Origin: Pseudomonas nunensis
Lineage (GTDB): Bacteria; Pseudomonadota; Gammaproteobacteria; Pseudomonadales; Pseudomonadaceae
Direction of reading: 5' to 3'
NCBI RefSeq assembly: GCF_024296925.1
Contig: NZ_CP101125.1
Span: forward strand, 5,644,501-5,708,500
Length of the DNA: 64,000 nt
The notes under the pieces: generated by a model
Seen by the model: the letters and a program-made list of their open reading frames with translations, nothing else
Database searches by the model: none
Told to the model about the DNA's origin: nothing
Shown: one piece after another, positions 16,306 to 26,004 of the stretch
Position numbering within the stretch: position 1 is the first letter of the stretch
How the letters are laid out: the number at the start of each line of letters is the position of its first letter
Position numbers and translations under genes: made by a program

Positions 16306-19300
16306 TATTCTGCATACCCTGTATGTATTCGATAGCCATCAGGCATTGTGTTGTCCCTCCGTAAAAGCAGATACACACCGGAAACAGGCGTTACGGCAGA
16401 GGCATTGCGCCTTAAAACGACGCCAACCGGGTAAGAGACAGTGTCATTAAGAATAATCTGCCTATCTCGGCCCTTCATGAATTTTTCTATCACAGCCTTA
16501 TTGCTCGCCATCACACTGGAAATTGCTTTTTCCGCGGTTGCTCGATCATAGAAAGTCGACACCCTGCCAAGCCATGGCTCGTCTTTAAGCCTCTGCGCAA
16601 GTTGAGCATCAGAACGACCAATGTGTTTTTTAATCAGATGTCCTCCCCGTGCCTCATGCGCAGCCAGTCCGCCACCCGGAACAATTTCACTGTACGGCCC
16701 TTCAATGTCCCCCGGACATGGCCCACATGCCAACCCCAACGGATCAACCCACCCCGTCGGATTCGGCGTGTACTGGTACTGGTTGAGCCCACCCGCCAAC
16801 TTGATCGGATCAGGCGTCAGGTACCGGCCAATCTCCGGATCATAGTACCGATGCCGGTTGTAATGCAGGCCGCTCTCAACATCAAAGTACTGCCCTTGAA
16901 ACCGCAGCGGCTGTTCAAGTTGTTCGCCCGCGCCATGGGTCAGGCCGGTGACTTTTCCGTAAGCGTTGTACTTCGCCGCCCAGACAATCTCGCCACCAAA
17001 ATCCGTCAGTTCCTGCGGTGTACCGAGATGATCAAGTTGATAGTAGAAGGGGCAAGCCTGACGCGGGCCTTTGCCGTCGAGCATGGCCAGTGGACGGAAG
17101 GTGCCAGGTTCATAGATATAGCTGCGGTAATGTTCGCGGCTGCTTTCGGCGACAACTTGATCGCCCTGCCAGAAGAATTCGGTGGTCTTTCCATCGACGG
17201 TTTTGGCGATGCGGCGGCCGAAGGCGTCGTAGCGATAATTCGCACAAATTCCATTCGGCAACGTGACGCCAATCAACCGATGCTGGCAGTCGTAGCGATA
17301 CTCGGTGACGAGTTTCTGCGCAGTGCCGCGCCGTTCGCGGATGAGGTTGCCGAAGGCGTCGTAGTCGTAGTGGCGATCGCCCTGCATCAGCAGGCGATTG
17401 CCTTTTACGCTGGCCAGACCGGGACGGTCTTGCATTAGCAGGTTGCCCGCCGGGTCGTGGGCGAAGCTTTCCGGTGGGTTGTCGCGGGTGTGGCGGACGC
17501 GGGTCAGGCGGTTCAGTGCGTCGTAAACATAGCTGCGCTGACCGTGTCGGGTGTCGGCGATGCTGTCGAGATTGCCGTTGGCGCTGTAGGCATAATCGCG
17601 GCGATACAGCGGTTGGCGTTGTTGACTGACAGCGTGAGCCTTCAGGCGCCCCTGGTCGTCGTAGGCATATTCGCTGAGCAGCAGGCCTTGTTGGCGCTGT
17701 TGCTCTCGGCCGAATCGGAACTGATGGGTGGTGAGTTGCGCGCCATTGAGGTCGATGGCCGTCAGGGCACCGCCCTTGGCGTGGTGGTAATCGAGCTTGC
17801 TGTTGTCCGGCAGGCGCAGGCGTTTGAGTTGGCCGCAGGCGTCGTAGCTGTAGCGCAAGGTGCCCCAGCCTTGGTGCTCGGTGATGAGGCGGTCTTGCTT
17901 GTCGTAGGAAAATTCCAGTGGATGGTCGTGACCATCATCAACGCTGACCAGCCGCCCGAGGCTGTCATAGCGGTATTCGACCTTGATGCCGTCGGGTAGC
18001 GTCTTGACCAGCAAGCGTCCGGCGGAGTCCCGCTGGTAACCGGTGATGAGCGTCGAACCGTCATCGCCGAATTCGGTTTTCTCCAGCAATTGCCCATTGA
18101 GGTCGTAGGCATACGCCGTGCGTTGCCCGTCGAATCCGGTTTCTTGTCGGATCAATCCGTTGGGCGTGTAGTCCAGCTGATATTTTTCGCCGGATTCGTT
18201 TTCGATCTCGGTCAGAAGCAGCTGCGCATTGTCGTAGCGATACTTCAGTTGAGTGCCGTCGGGGTTGATGCGGCGGCTGACCAGATGCAGGTCGTCAGCA
18301 TATTCGTAGCGAGTGACGCGACCCAGTTCGTCCTGTTCGGCGGTGATCTGGCCGTAGGCGTTGTAGCTGAAAGCGCGGGTGGCGCCTGTAGGTAAAGTCG
18401 TCTGGACCAGTCGGCCAATGTCATCCCATTGATACCGCGTAACAGCGCCATGTTCGTCCTGACGGGTAGTCCGTCGGCCCAGCACGTCGTAGGAATAACG
18501 CCGCACGCCGCCATCCGGCAGCGTCTCTTCGACCAGTTGCCCCAAGCCATTCCAGACGAACACATGCCGACTGGTGTCCGGAAAGCGGATGGTCAGCAAC
18601 TGCCCTTGAGCGCCGTAGTAGTAATGGGTGACTTGCCCATCCGGGTCGACGGCCTCGGTGACGTCGCCCTGGGCATTACGCCTATACGTCCACACCGCTT
18701 CGCCGCGATACCGCGCATGCAGGAAACCGTTGCGATACTCGTAGGCCGTTGGCTCGTCTTCCGGCGGGATCAGCGCCACGAGGCGTCCGACTTCGTCGTA
18801 ACGGTATTCCGTGACCGCCCCAAGCGGATCCTGCTCGGCAATCAGGCGGCCGCTGTCGTCGTAGGACTTAAGGTGTTCACCACCGTCCAGTTCAACCTTG
18901 CGCACCAATCGCGCACGGTCGTCATGAACGTAAACCTCTTCACTGCCGTCGATGTTCTGGACGGTGACGCTGCCTTCGTCATCCCAGACGTAACGCGTGT
19001 CCATCTGCGAAAACGACGCCCAATGTCGGACGCATCGCGCAGCCTTGCCAGACCTTTCCCACTCCCAAAAGAAACTAGCCCCACCGGTCAGTTGCCGCTG
19101 CAGGATCACGTGTTGATCGTCGTAGTCGTAACGCTCGCTTTCGCCGGCAGCGTTGATGGCGGCAATCAGTTGATCGCGCTCGTCGTAGTCATAACTGACC
19201 AGCGTTTGCTCGGTGTGCCAGGCGTCATCGAGTGCCTGGGCCGGACGAAAAACCTGGTAATCCACGGCAATCAAATGGCTGCGGACATAGCGCAACAGCA

Positions 19301-20954
19301 GCGCGCGACCGGCGCCGTTGTCGAGGCGTTTGATCCGGTCCTGGCGGTCGCGGGTAATGCGCAGACGGTTGTCGTATCCGTCGCTAATCGCTGTCAGAAA
19401 ACCGTTATGAAAGTGGTAGAAGCGGGTTTCTTCGCCGGCCTGGGCGAGGATCAGTTCGTCAGGTTCTTCGCCGAGGTAAATCGCTGCACGCGACAGGCTG
19501 TTATGAATCGCAGGGCGTTCGGTGTTCGGTAGCGGGAACGTGGTGCGGCGGTTTTCGTGGTCGATCCAGACGACGTTTTCGCCGTCGATTTCCAGGCGAT
19601 GCGCGAGGGTGTGACTCCAGCCAAATCCGAGGCCGCTATCGATTTCGGCGGCGCTGGTGCGATAGAGCCGGGTGAAGTTGAACGGCAGAATTCCGTCGAG
19701 GGTGCCGTCGGTGAGCGTCAGGAGTTCTTCGCCGGTGACCATCGATACCGGGCAGCCATTCTTGCAAGTCGACGGCGCGCAAGTGGCGGCTTCACCGTTG
19801 GGGTTTTTCGCCTGGTCGGGGGCGTCGTCGTGGTGTTCGTCTTTCTTCAACGAAGTGTTGCGACGTGCGCCCCAGTTCAACTGCATCCGGCCTTTTTTCA
19901 TACCGGCGGCGATGCCTCGGGCGGCGACTTTTTTGTAGCGATCGACGTAGCTGATGAAGGTGTCGATGATCGAAAAGATCGCCTTCACCAGACGCAGAAC
20001 CGCACTGAGCAGCTGCGCGGCCCGGTCCGCCAGACGCATCGTCAGATAAGCGATACCGGCTCCCGCCCCGGCGAACGTAAGAACGATGCCGATCAGGATG
20101 TCGATCAACAGCTGCACCACCACCATCGAGACGGCTTCGGCGGTTTTGCCGGCGATTTCGCCCGGTGGCAGCATGTCCAGCCAGAGACTGGCGGAGCGCA
20201 CCAGCAGGCATAGCGCCGCTTCGTCACTTGCCAACAACTGGGCTTTTTCCATGACGTCCGGTGCAGTTTTCGCAAGCTTCTGCAGCTCCGCGGCACTCTC
20301 ACCCAACTGCTTTGTGAACTTGGCCGGATCCTTGAGAATGTCCGAAAGCAGGCTGATGCCGTCCCACACGCCCTCGATCGCGGCCCAACTTCCCGCGAGC
20401 AATCCATTGCCTACAGCAGCCGAAGACGATTCCGACCACTTTGGTTTAAACGTCTTCCACTCATCACGCAGCCAGCCTTCAAGCTGCGTCGTCAAACCGT
20501 CGTAGGAAGAGAAAAGATCATCGACTTGCTGTGGTGTGACCTCATTGTGAACATGAATGCGGTAAAACTTGCCCTCGACCCCTCTGAACGTCCCTTTGCC
20601 ATGTTCATCAAGCGTGACCGGCGTCACCTCCCCGCTCTCAGACGCAATCACATCGACCTGAATATTCCCCACGGGGATGTCATAAACCGATTCAAACTTG
20701 CTCTCGATCTCCAGCGCCCCACCCTTCGGGCACTGCACGACGGTAGAAGAAAAATCGTCATCGCCACTGCTCACGATGGTGCTGGAGTTACCGAACCGAA
20801 CGATCCGTTCCATCCCCATCAACGAAGGCAAATCAGCCGCTTGACTGGCCGTGTCCGCCGCCCGGCTCAACCAGTGCTTCAGCTGTTCACGGTAGAGGGA
20901 AAGGGTGTTCGGGAAACTGTCGAGCTCCTGCTCGATGCGCACAATCTGATCCAT
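16305..20954 (-). CDS. Rhs-family type VI effector with RNase A-like C-terminal toxin
   Basis: The 1549-residue protein has an N-terminal region with hydrophobic segments (about 275-330), a DUF6531-like segment (PVSMVTGEELLTLTDGTLDG, near 405), many YD/RHS repeats, and the core end RYYDPEIGRYLTPDPIKLAGG then NPTGWVDPLGLA. The PLGL motif marks the self-cleavage point, leaving about 140 C-terminal residues (coding bases 16308-16727). This tip begins with a GGHLIKKHIG stretch, carries STFYDRATAEKA and ends HTGYAE, as in RNase A-like CdiA-CT domains. No PAAR domain is seen. vgrG and a DUF4123 adaptor lie upstream and an immunity gene overlaps the stop, so delivery by a type VI spike is expected. 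The toxin segment is AT-richer than the core. Confidence 0.9.
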   Translation of the reverse strand: MDQIVRIEQELDSFPNTLSLYREQLKHWLSRAADTASQAADLPSLMGMERIVRFGNSSTIVSSGDDDFSSTVVQCPKGGALEIESKFESVYDIPVGNIQVDVIASESGEVTPVTLDEHGKGTFRGVEGKFYRIHVHNEVTPQQVDDLFSSYDGLTTQLEGWLRDEWKTFKPKWSESSSAAVGNGLLAGSWAAIEGVWDGISLLSDILKDPAKFTKQLGESAAELQKLAKTAPDVMEKAQLLASDEAALCLLVRSASLWLDMLPPGEIAGKTAEAVSMVVVQLLIDILIGIVLTFAGAGAGIAYLTMRLADRAAQLLSAVLRLVKAIFSIIDTFISYVDRYKKVAARGIAAGMKKGRMQLNWGARRNTSLKKDEHHDDAPDQAKNPNGEAATCAPSTCKNGCPVSMVTGEELLTLTDGTLDGILPFNFTRLYRTSAAEIDSGLGFGWSHTLAHRLEIDGENVVWIDHENRRTTFPLPNTERPAIHNSLSRAAIYLGEEPDELILAQAGEETRFYHFHNGFLTAISDGYDNRLRITRDRQDRIKRLDNGAGRALLLRYVRSHLIAVDYQVFRPAQALDDAWHTEQTLVSYDYDERDQLIAAINAAGESERYDYDDQHVILQRQLTGGASFFWEWERSGKAARCVRHWASFSQMDTRYVWDDEGSVTVQNIDGSEEVYVHDDRARLVRKVELDGGEHLKSYDDSGRLIAEQDPLGAVTEYRYDEVGRLVALIPPEDEPTAYEYRNGFLHARYRGEAVWTYRRNAQGDVTEAVDPDGQVTHYYYGAQGQLLTIRFPDTSRHVFVWNGLGQLVEETLPDGGVRRYSYDVLGRRTTRQDEHGAVTRYQWDDIGRLVQTTLPTGATRAFSYNAYGQITAEQDELGRVTRYEYADDLHLVSRRINPDGTQLKYRYDNAQLLLTEIENESGEKYQLDYTPNGLIRQETGFDGQRTAYAYDLNGQLLEKTEFGDDGSTLITGYQRDSAGRLLVKTLPDGIKVEYRYDSLGRLVSVDDGHDHPLEFSYDKQDRLITEHQGWGTLRYSYDACGQLKRLRLPDNSKLDYHHAKGGALTAIDLNGAQLTTHQFRFGREQQRQQGLLLSEYAYDDQGRLKAHAVSQQRQPLYRRDYAYSANGNLDSIADTRHGQRSYVYDALNRLTRVRHTRDNPPESFAHDPAGNLLMQDRPGLASVKGNRLLMQGDRHYDYDAFGNLIRERRGTAQKLVTEYRYDCQHRLIGVTLPNGICANYRYDAFGRRIAKTVDGKTTEFFWQGDQVVAESSREHYRSYIYEPGTFRPLAMLDGKGPRQACPFYYQLDHLGTPQELTDFGGEIVWAAKYNAYGKVTGLTHGAGEQLEQPLRFQGQYFDVESGLHYNRHRYYDPEIGRYLTPDPIKLAGGLNQYQYTPNPTGWVDPLGLACGPCPGDIEGPYSEIVPGGGLAAHEARGGHLIKKHIGRSDAQLAQRLKDEPWLGRVSTFYDRATAEKAISSVMASNKAVIEKFMKGRDRQIILNDTVSYPVGVVLRRNASAVTPVSGVYLLLRRDNTMPDGYRIHTGYAE

Positions 20955-21700
20955 CAGTTCAGCTCCGCCATCAGGTAATCCACCAAGGTCTGTTTCGATG
21001 CCTGGGGCAGGTCCTTCGCTTCAAGAAAACTCGCGACCTTGCGTCGCAATACGCTGTCGGAAAAAGCCTCGAACAGGTCCGGAAGGTCCTCGCTCAACCA
21101 CTTCAACAGGTTGTTGATTCGGGTGACGTCAGACTGCGCGGCGAGCTCTTCGAGCAATGTCTCGGGGACGCTCCACCACGGAAAAACCTGAGAGCTTTTC
21201 AGCGCGCGACCGCCGATTTCCAGCGCTCGGCCATTGATCAGGCAACGCCCGATAACCGGCAGCAGCTGCGCGGTATCGACAGCGGTGGATTGCAACATTG
21301 GCAGTAGATAGCGCCCGTCCCAGAAACGGAAAAACACCTTGTCGTTATTGGGCAGCAGCGCTTGTGTGAGACTTCGCAAGTGATCGACTACGGCTTCCAG
21401 GCTGGCCGACGAAATAGCCAACCATCCCCAGTCACGAGACTCAGTGGCAGCGACCCATTCCAGAAACCCACCGTCAGCCGCGACGATTCCCACGAAAGGC
21501 ATCACCGCTTCCCACTCGGCGTAGGCGGTGTCGGCCCAAATCGGGCTCGGTGCTTGAGCGGTGAGCGAGCGTTGCCAAGCTTTGAACGGCTCAGCCGCGC
21601 TGGCATTGCTGAAGATCGCGAACAGTTGTTCCGACGGTTTCAGCGGCTGTTGTTCCAACCAGGCGTGAGGCGAAAAGTGATCAGGCTGCACAGACACCAT
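20954..21700 (-). CDS. DUF4123 effector-loading adaptor
   Basis: DUF4123 proteins (Tap/TEC adaptors) load effectors onto VgrG. From ATG 21700 (MVSVQPDHFSPHAWLEQQ...) the protein has 248 residues and shows the family pattern, with FVGIVAADGGFLEWV and a VFFRFWDGRYLLPML stretch. The start overlaps the 3' end of vgrG by 20 bases, and the stop overlaps the rhs ATG (ATGA), so vgrG, adaptor and rhs are translated as a coupled set. A longer start at 21739 would deepen the overlap with vgrG and is less likely. Its cargo is most likely the adjacent Rhs protein. Confidence 0.85.
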   Translation of the reverse strand: MVSVQPDHFSPHAWLEQQPLKPSEQLFAIFSNASAAEPFKAWQRSLTAQAPSPIWADTAYAEWEAVMPFVGIVAADGGFLEWVAATESRDWGWLAISSASLEAVVDHLRSLTQALLPNNDKVFFRFWDGRYLLPMLQSTAVDTAQLLPVIGRCLINGRALEIGGRALKSSQVFPWWSVPETLLEELAAQSDVTRINNLLKWLSEDLPDLFEAFSDSVLRRKVASFLEAKDLPQASKQTLVDYLMAELN

Positions 21701-23693
21701 CCTTGCAACGCTCACACTCTTCACAGAACGGCGCATCACCTTTCAGGCTCAGAATCTGCGCCGCACTGAGCAACGCCGCCGGGGCTGCGGCGAGTTTCAG
21801 AGGTACATCCGGCGAAATCGCCACGGCTGACATGGTCGCCATTGGCGCGCCACCGACCATAATCGGCACGCTGCTGAAAATCCCGCCGGGGCCGATGTTG
21901 ATCCATTGCCCGCCCGCCTGAATGGTCGCGCTGGCACCGCCGTCGATCACCACTTGCTGGCCGGCGCTGACATGGAATTGCTGACTGGCGTTGAGCGCCT
22001 GATTGGTCACGCGGATGTGCCGGTCGCCGGTCACCAGCAGGTGATCGTCTTGCCTGATTTCGGTCTGGCGCTGGCCATGGGTGATGCGTTGTTCGTCGGC
22101 CTTCAACTCGTGGCGAGCGATGCCGGAGACTACGATGCTGCGGGCGTTATCGACCTGAACCTGTTGATCATTCAACACGTGCTGGGTCCAGTTTCGCTGG
22201 GCCCGCAGGTAAATTTCCTCGGCGCCTTTGCGATCCTCGATGCGCAATTCGTTGTAGCCACCGCCGCCGGGACTGCTCTGGCTGCGGAAAATACTGCGGG
22301 TCTTGTCGGCGGGCAGGTCGAGAGGAACAGGTGTCGCGGCGTTCGGCAGGCAGCCCATCACCAAAGGTTTGTCGGCATCGGCGTCGATGAATCCCACCAA
22401 CACTTCCATGCCGACTCGCGGAATCAACACGCTGCCGTAACGGTCGTGCGCCCAACCGGTGGCGACTCGCAACCAGCAACTGGAGTGCTCGTCGAGTTGG
22501 CCGTCGCGGTCCCAGGCGAGCTGGACTTTGACCCGGCCAAATTCGTCGCAGTGGATTTCACTGTCGTTCGGCCCAGTGACCACGGCGGGTTGATAGCCGA
22601 GCATGCGCGGTTTGTCCGGCCCCAGCGGCGGGCGGAAGGAAACGTCCCACGGCGTTGCGAGAAAGGTATTTCGATACCCCTGGAATTCACCGTCGTCGGT
22701 GGCGGACTCTTCCAGCACCTGTGGCTGACGACCATGGTGTTCGATTTCAGTGATCAGCCACAGGTCATTCCAGGCATGGCGTGGATGCTCGGCCAGTTGC
22801 AGGAAGTGTCCGCTGGTCAGTGTCGATTGATCGCTGCGACCTTCAGCCTGACGGAAATCCGCGCCATGGCGTTCCAGGGCTCGCTGGGTCAGTTGCTTGC
22901 CGGACTCACGGTCGCTGAATTGACCGGGGAAGTCGTAATCCTCCAGCACCGGGCGCTGTTCGCTATCGACGCGGCTTTCGAGTGGCAGGCGAGGTTTGCG
23001 GAAGTCGTAGTCCCGGCGAGCCACGGCTGTCGTCCGGGTCTCCAGACGCACGTTGAAACGCTTGATCGCCGGAGCGGTGGCGGCCATGCCGCTGCCAGGC
23101 AGATACAGCGTGGGCTCGGGCAGACGCGGAAAAACCGTCTGATCATCGCCGAACACCAATAGATGGCCGTCAGGGCTGTGCTGAAAATGGAAGTGAATGC
23201 CGATCTCGGCACACAGGCGCTGGATGAACGCCAGATCGCTTTCCGCGTATTGCACGCAGTACTCACGTTCGGGGTAGTCGCTGCCGAGTTGAAATTCAAA
23301 GGCATCGCGCTGGATCCCGTGATCCTTGAGGACTTGCGCGATGATCGCCGGCACGCTCTGGTGCTGGAAGATTCTTTGATTGATGCGCTGGCCAAGGTAA
23401 GTCAGACGCGGGACAAGGCTGACTTGATAGCGTGTCAGACGTTTACCGGAATCCCCTTGCCCGACCCGAAACATCTGACCGTGAATGCCGGAACCCTCTC
23501 CGTCAAAACTCAGAAATGCCTGACGATGCAGGAGACTCTCAAGGTCGAGGTCCGGCTGTTCGCTGACCAGTTCCAGGTCGAAACGAAAGGGTTGGCTGAT
23601 GGCTTCCTTACCCGTGAACTCAAGGACCTTGAGCTCATTCTGGACGCCGTCGAGGGTCAACGTGAAACGCGGTTGATTGGCAGGCGCGAACAT
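21681..23693 (-). CDS. vgrG: Type VI secretion spike protein VgrG
   Basis: VgrG forms the trimeric spike of the type VI needle. The 670-residue protein has the gp27-like base (FDLELVSEQPDLDLESLLHR, YPEREYCVQYAESDLAFIQR), the gp5-like OB fold (YQPAVVTGPNDSEIHCDEFG, then WLRVATGWAHDRYGSVLIPR) and the repeat-rich beta-helix tail. The C-terminus ends in a Cys-rich tip, CEECERCKDGVCAA, beyond an Ala-rich stretch. It heads the vgrG-DUF4123-rhs operon. No sheath, baseplate or ClpV genes are in the window, so this is an orphan vgrG island relying on a T6SS elsewhere. Confidence 0.95.
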   Translation of the reverse strand: MFAPANQPRFTLTLDGVQNELKVLEFTGKEAISQPFRFDLELVSEQPDLDLESLLHRQAFLSFDGEGSGIHGQMFRVGQGDSGKRLTRYQVSLVPRLTYLGQRINQRIFQHQSVPAIIAQVLKDHGIQRDAFEFQLGSDYPEREYCVQYAESDLAFIQRLCAEIGIHFHFQHSPDGHLLVFGDDQTVFPRLPEPTLYLPGSGMAATAPAIKRFNVRLETRTTAVARRDYDFRKPRLPLESRVDSEQRPVLEDYDFPGQFSDRESGKQLTQRALERHGADFRQAEGRSDQSTLTSGHFLQLAEHPRHAWNDLWLITEIEHHGRQPQVLEESATDDGEFQGYRNTFLATPWDVSFRPPLGPDKPRMLGYQPAVVTGPNDSEIHCDEFGRVKVQLAWDRDGQLDEHSSCWLRVATGWAHDRYGSVLIPRVGMEVLVGFIDADADKPLVMGCLPNAATPVPLDLPADKTRSIFRSQSSPGGGGYNELRIEDRKGAEEIYLRAQRNWTQHVLNDQQVQVDNARSIVVSGIARHELKADEQRITHGQRQTEIRQDDHLLVTGDRHIRVTNQALNASQQFHVSAGQQVVIDGGASATIQAGGQWINIGPGGIFSSVPIMVGGAPMATMSAVAISPDVPLKLAAAPAALLSAAQILSLKGDAPFCEECERCKDGVCAA

Positions 23694-23853
23694 CCGATGT
23701 GTCTCTGCAGAATGAAGGCGGGCGATTCTGCATGAGCAACAAGGAGGGTTGAGTGGACGTCAGGAAAATCAGATTTACCCTACTTTTTTAGGGATTTTTC
23801 CTTCAAGAATCAGTGCATTTGGCTACAGACATTTCTTTGAGACCACCACACAC

Positions 23854-23949
23854 CCATGTGGGAGCGGGCTTGCTCGCGAATGCGGATTAACATTCAACAT
23901 TGATGCAGCTGATCCGCCGCCTTCGCGAGCAAGCCCGCTCCCACAGGGG
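23854..23949. repeat. REPIN (GTGGGAGCGGGCTTGCTCGC family)
   Basis: Paired inverted REP units lie between vgrG (transcribed leftward from 23693) and the 3' end of putP. The rest of the 23694-24055 gap holds the putP terminator and presumably the vgrG promoter. Confidence 0.85.
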
Positions 23950-23982
23950 ATCTTCAACATCTCAGGATTTGCGCAAGCAAAA

Positions 23983-24018
23983 AAAACGGCCCGCCTCCAA
24001 CAGGAGACGGGCCGTTTT
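23983..24018 (-). terminator. Rho-independent terminator of putP
   Basis: AAAACGGCCCGCCTCC (23983-23998) pairs with GGAGACGGGCCGTTTT (24003-24018), with one mismatch, around AACA. On the minus strand the stem is followed by a T-run (the A-run at 23979-23986), 38 bases after the putP stop. Confidence 0.85.
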
Positions 24019-24055
24019 TATGTCCGCGAAGGATCAGAGCCTCAGCCCCTCCCCA

Positions 24056-25540
24056 TCACTTGTTCAGGCGGAAATCCGCTTCGGCTGCGGCAAAGCGCAT
24101 CAGCATGCCTTTGGTTGGCGCGCCCAGCTTGCTGACGATGTAGATCGCCAGGCTAGCAAAGATGAAGCCCGGGATAATTTCGTACAGACCCAGCAGATTG
24201 AAGTGTTTCCAGACAATCACGGTGATTGCACCAACCAGAATGCCGGCCAGTGCGCCGTTGCGGGTCATGTCCTTCCAGATTACCGAGATCAACACAACGG
24301 GACCGAACGCGGCACCGAAACCGGCCCAGGCGTAGCTGACCAGACCCAGCACACGGTTTTCCGGGTTAGCGGCCAACGCGATCGCGATCAGGGCTACCAG
24401 CAACACCATGGCGCGGCCAACCCAGACCAGTTCAACCTGGGAAGCGGATTTGCGCAGGAAGGTTTTGTAGAAGTCTTCGGTCAGGGCGCTGGAACACACC
24501 AGCAATTGGCAGCTCAGGGTGCTCATCACCGCCGCCAGAATGGCCGACAGCAACACACCGGCAATCCACGGGTTGAAGAGGATTTTTGCCAGTTCGATAA
24601 ACACACGTTCGTGGTTTTCGGTCACCGGCGCGGCCAAGTCGGGGTGCGCCGAGAAGTAGGCGATACCGAAAAAGCCTACAGCGACTGTGCCGCCCAGGCA
24701 CAGGATCATCCAGGTCATGGAGATGCGACGTGCCTTGGCAATCGACTTGACCGAGTCCGCCGCCATGAAACGCGCGAGGATGTGCGGCTGGCCGAAGTAG
24801 CCCAGGCCCCAACCCATCAGCGAAATCACGCCGATGAAGGTGGTGTTTTTCAGCATGTCGAAGTTGCTTGGGTCTTGCGCTTCGATGGCCAGGAACGTGG
24901 TGTCGACGCCACCGGTGGCCAGCAGCACGATGATCGGCGTCAGCAACAGGGCGAAGATCATCAGGGTGGCTTGTACGGTATCGGTCCAGCTCACTGCCAG
25001 GAAACCGCCAACGAAGGTGTAGGCAATCGTCGCCGCAGCACCGGCCCACAGCGCTGTCTCGTAGGACATGCCAAAGGTGCTTTCGAACAGACGGGCGCCG
25101 GCCACGATGCCGGAGGCACAGTAAATAGTGAAGAACACCAGGATCACGATGGCGGAAATGATCCGCAGCAGGCCGCTTTTGTCTTCGAAACGGCTGGAGA
25201 AGTAATCCGGCAGGGTCAACGCATCGCCGTTGTGCTCGGTCTGCACGCGCAGACGGCCGGCGACGAACAGCCAGTTCAGATAAGCACCGACGATCAGGCC
25301 GATGGCGATCCAGCTTTCAGACAAACCGGACATGTAGATGGCGCCCGGCAGGCCCATCAACAACCAGCCGCTCATGTCGGAGGCGCCGGCGGACAATGCC
25401 GTCACCACGCTTCCGAGGCTGCGACCGCCCAGAATGTAGTCAGAAAGGTTGTTGGTGGAGCGATAGGCCATGAAGCCGATCAGCACCATTGCTGCGATAT
25501 AGATCACGAACGTGATCAGTGTTGGATTACTTACGCTCAT
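24056..25540 (-). CDS. putP: Sodium/proline symporter
   Basis: PutP imports proline with sodium across the inner membrane. The 494-residue protein is an SSS-family transporter with about 13 membrane segments. It shows the YILGGRSLGSVVTALSAGAS region of TM2, WILVGAYLNWL-like segments and the SSxLTEDFYKTFLRK signature loop. It is divergent from putA across a 464-base control region with five GTTGCA sites, matching the put regulon design where PutA represses both genes. A terminator follows at 23983. Confidence 0.95.
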   Translation of the reverse strand: MSVSNPTLITFVIYIAAMVLIGFMAYRSTNNLSDYILGGRSLGSVVTALSAGASDMSGWLLMGLPGAIYMSGLSESWIAIGLIVGAYLNWLFVAGRLRVQTEHNGDALTLPDYFSSRFEDKSGLLRIISAIVILVFFTIYCASGIVAGARLFESTFGMSYETALWAGAAATIAYTFVGGFLAVSWTDTVQATLMIFALLLTPIIVLLATGGVDTTFLAIEAQDPSNFDMLKNTTFIGVISLMGWGLGYFGQPHILARFMAADSVKSIAKARRISMTWMILCLGGTVAVGFFGIAYFSAHPDLAAPVTENHERVFIELAKILFNPWIAGVLLSAILAAVMSTLSCQLLVCSSALTEDFYKTFLRKSASQVELVWVGRAMVLLVALIAIALAANPENRVLGLVSYAWAGFGAAFGPVVLISVIWKDMTRNGALAGILVGAITVIVWKHFNLLGLYEIIPGFIFASLAIYIVSKLGAPTKGMLMRFAAAEADFRLNK

Positions 25541-25693
25541 TCGAGTGGTGCCCTGGCTTTGTTTTTATGTAGCGGCGAAGTGTGAAACGCCGACAAACGA
25601 CAACGTTTGTTGAAACGATTTCCAGCCTCGCGCATTTATGACTGATGTTTCCCCAGGAAAGCCATCAGCCGGTGCACCTGTCTTTTTTGACCG

Positions 25694-25932
25694 GTTGCAC
25701 CTTGGGCGCGAATCCTATTCAACAACGCAAATCAGGTGCAACCCATTTCTTGAGAATAAGTTGCACCTAGCCTGATTTTCGTGAAAAAGCCCTGTTTTTG
25801 CTCCCTTTTGGGGCAGTCAGGCGCGTTTGCTAGAAGTAAAAGCACCAAGCAGGAGCGGTACGTTCGTACCGGAATTTAATTCCTGACGAGGCGCTTATTA
25901 TTCCGACAAAAAAAGGGTTGCACCCGGTTGCA
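25694..25932. promoter_or_regulatory. put control region with five PutA-type GTTGCA sites
   Basis: The 25541-26004 gap contains GTTGCA at 25694-25699, 25760-25765, 25917-25922 and 25927-25932, and its complement TGCAAC at 25737-25742. Four of the five sit in the longer GTTGCACC context and the fifth in GGTGCAACC. GTTGCA is the hexamer known to be bound by the ribbon-helix-helix domain of E. coli PutA. The layout, three sites nearer putP and two nearer putA, suggests autorepression of both divergent promoters with looping between clusters. Confidence 0.75.
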
Positions 25933-26004
25933 CCTCGACCAGCGCACAGCTAATCTTGCCGCCAGCTGATGCCACGCGGTCGTGGCAAACATGAGGATAA
26001 AAAT

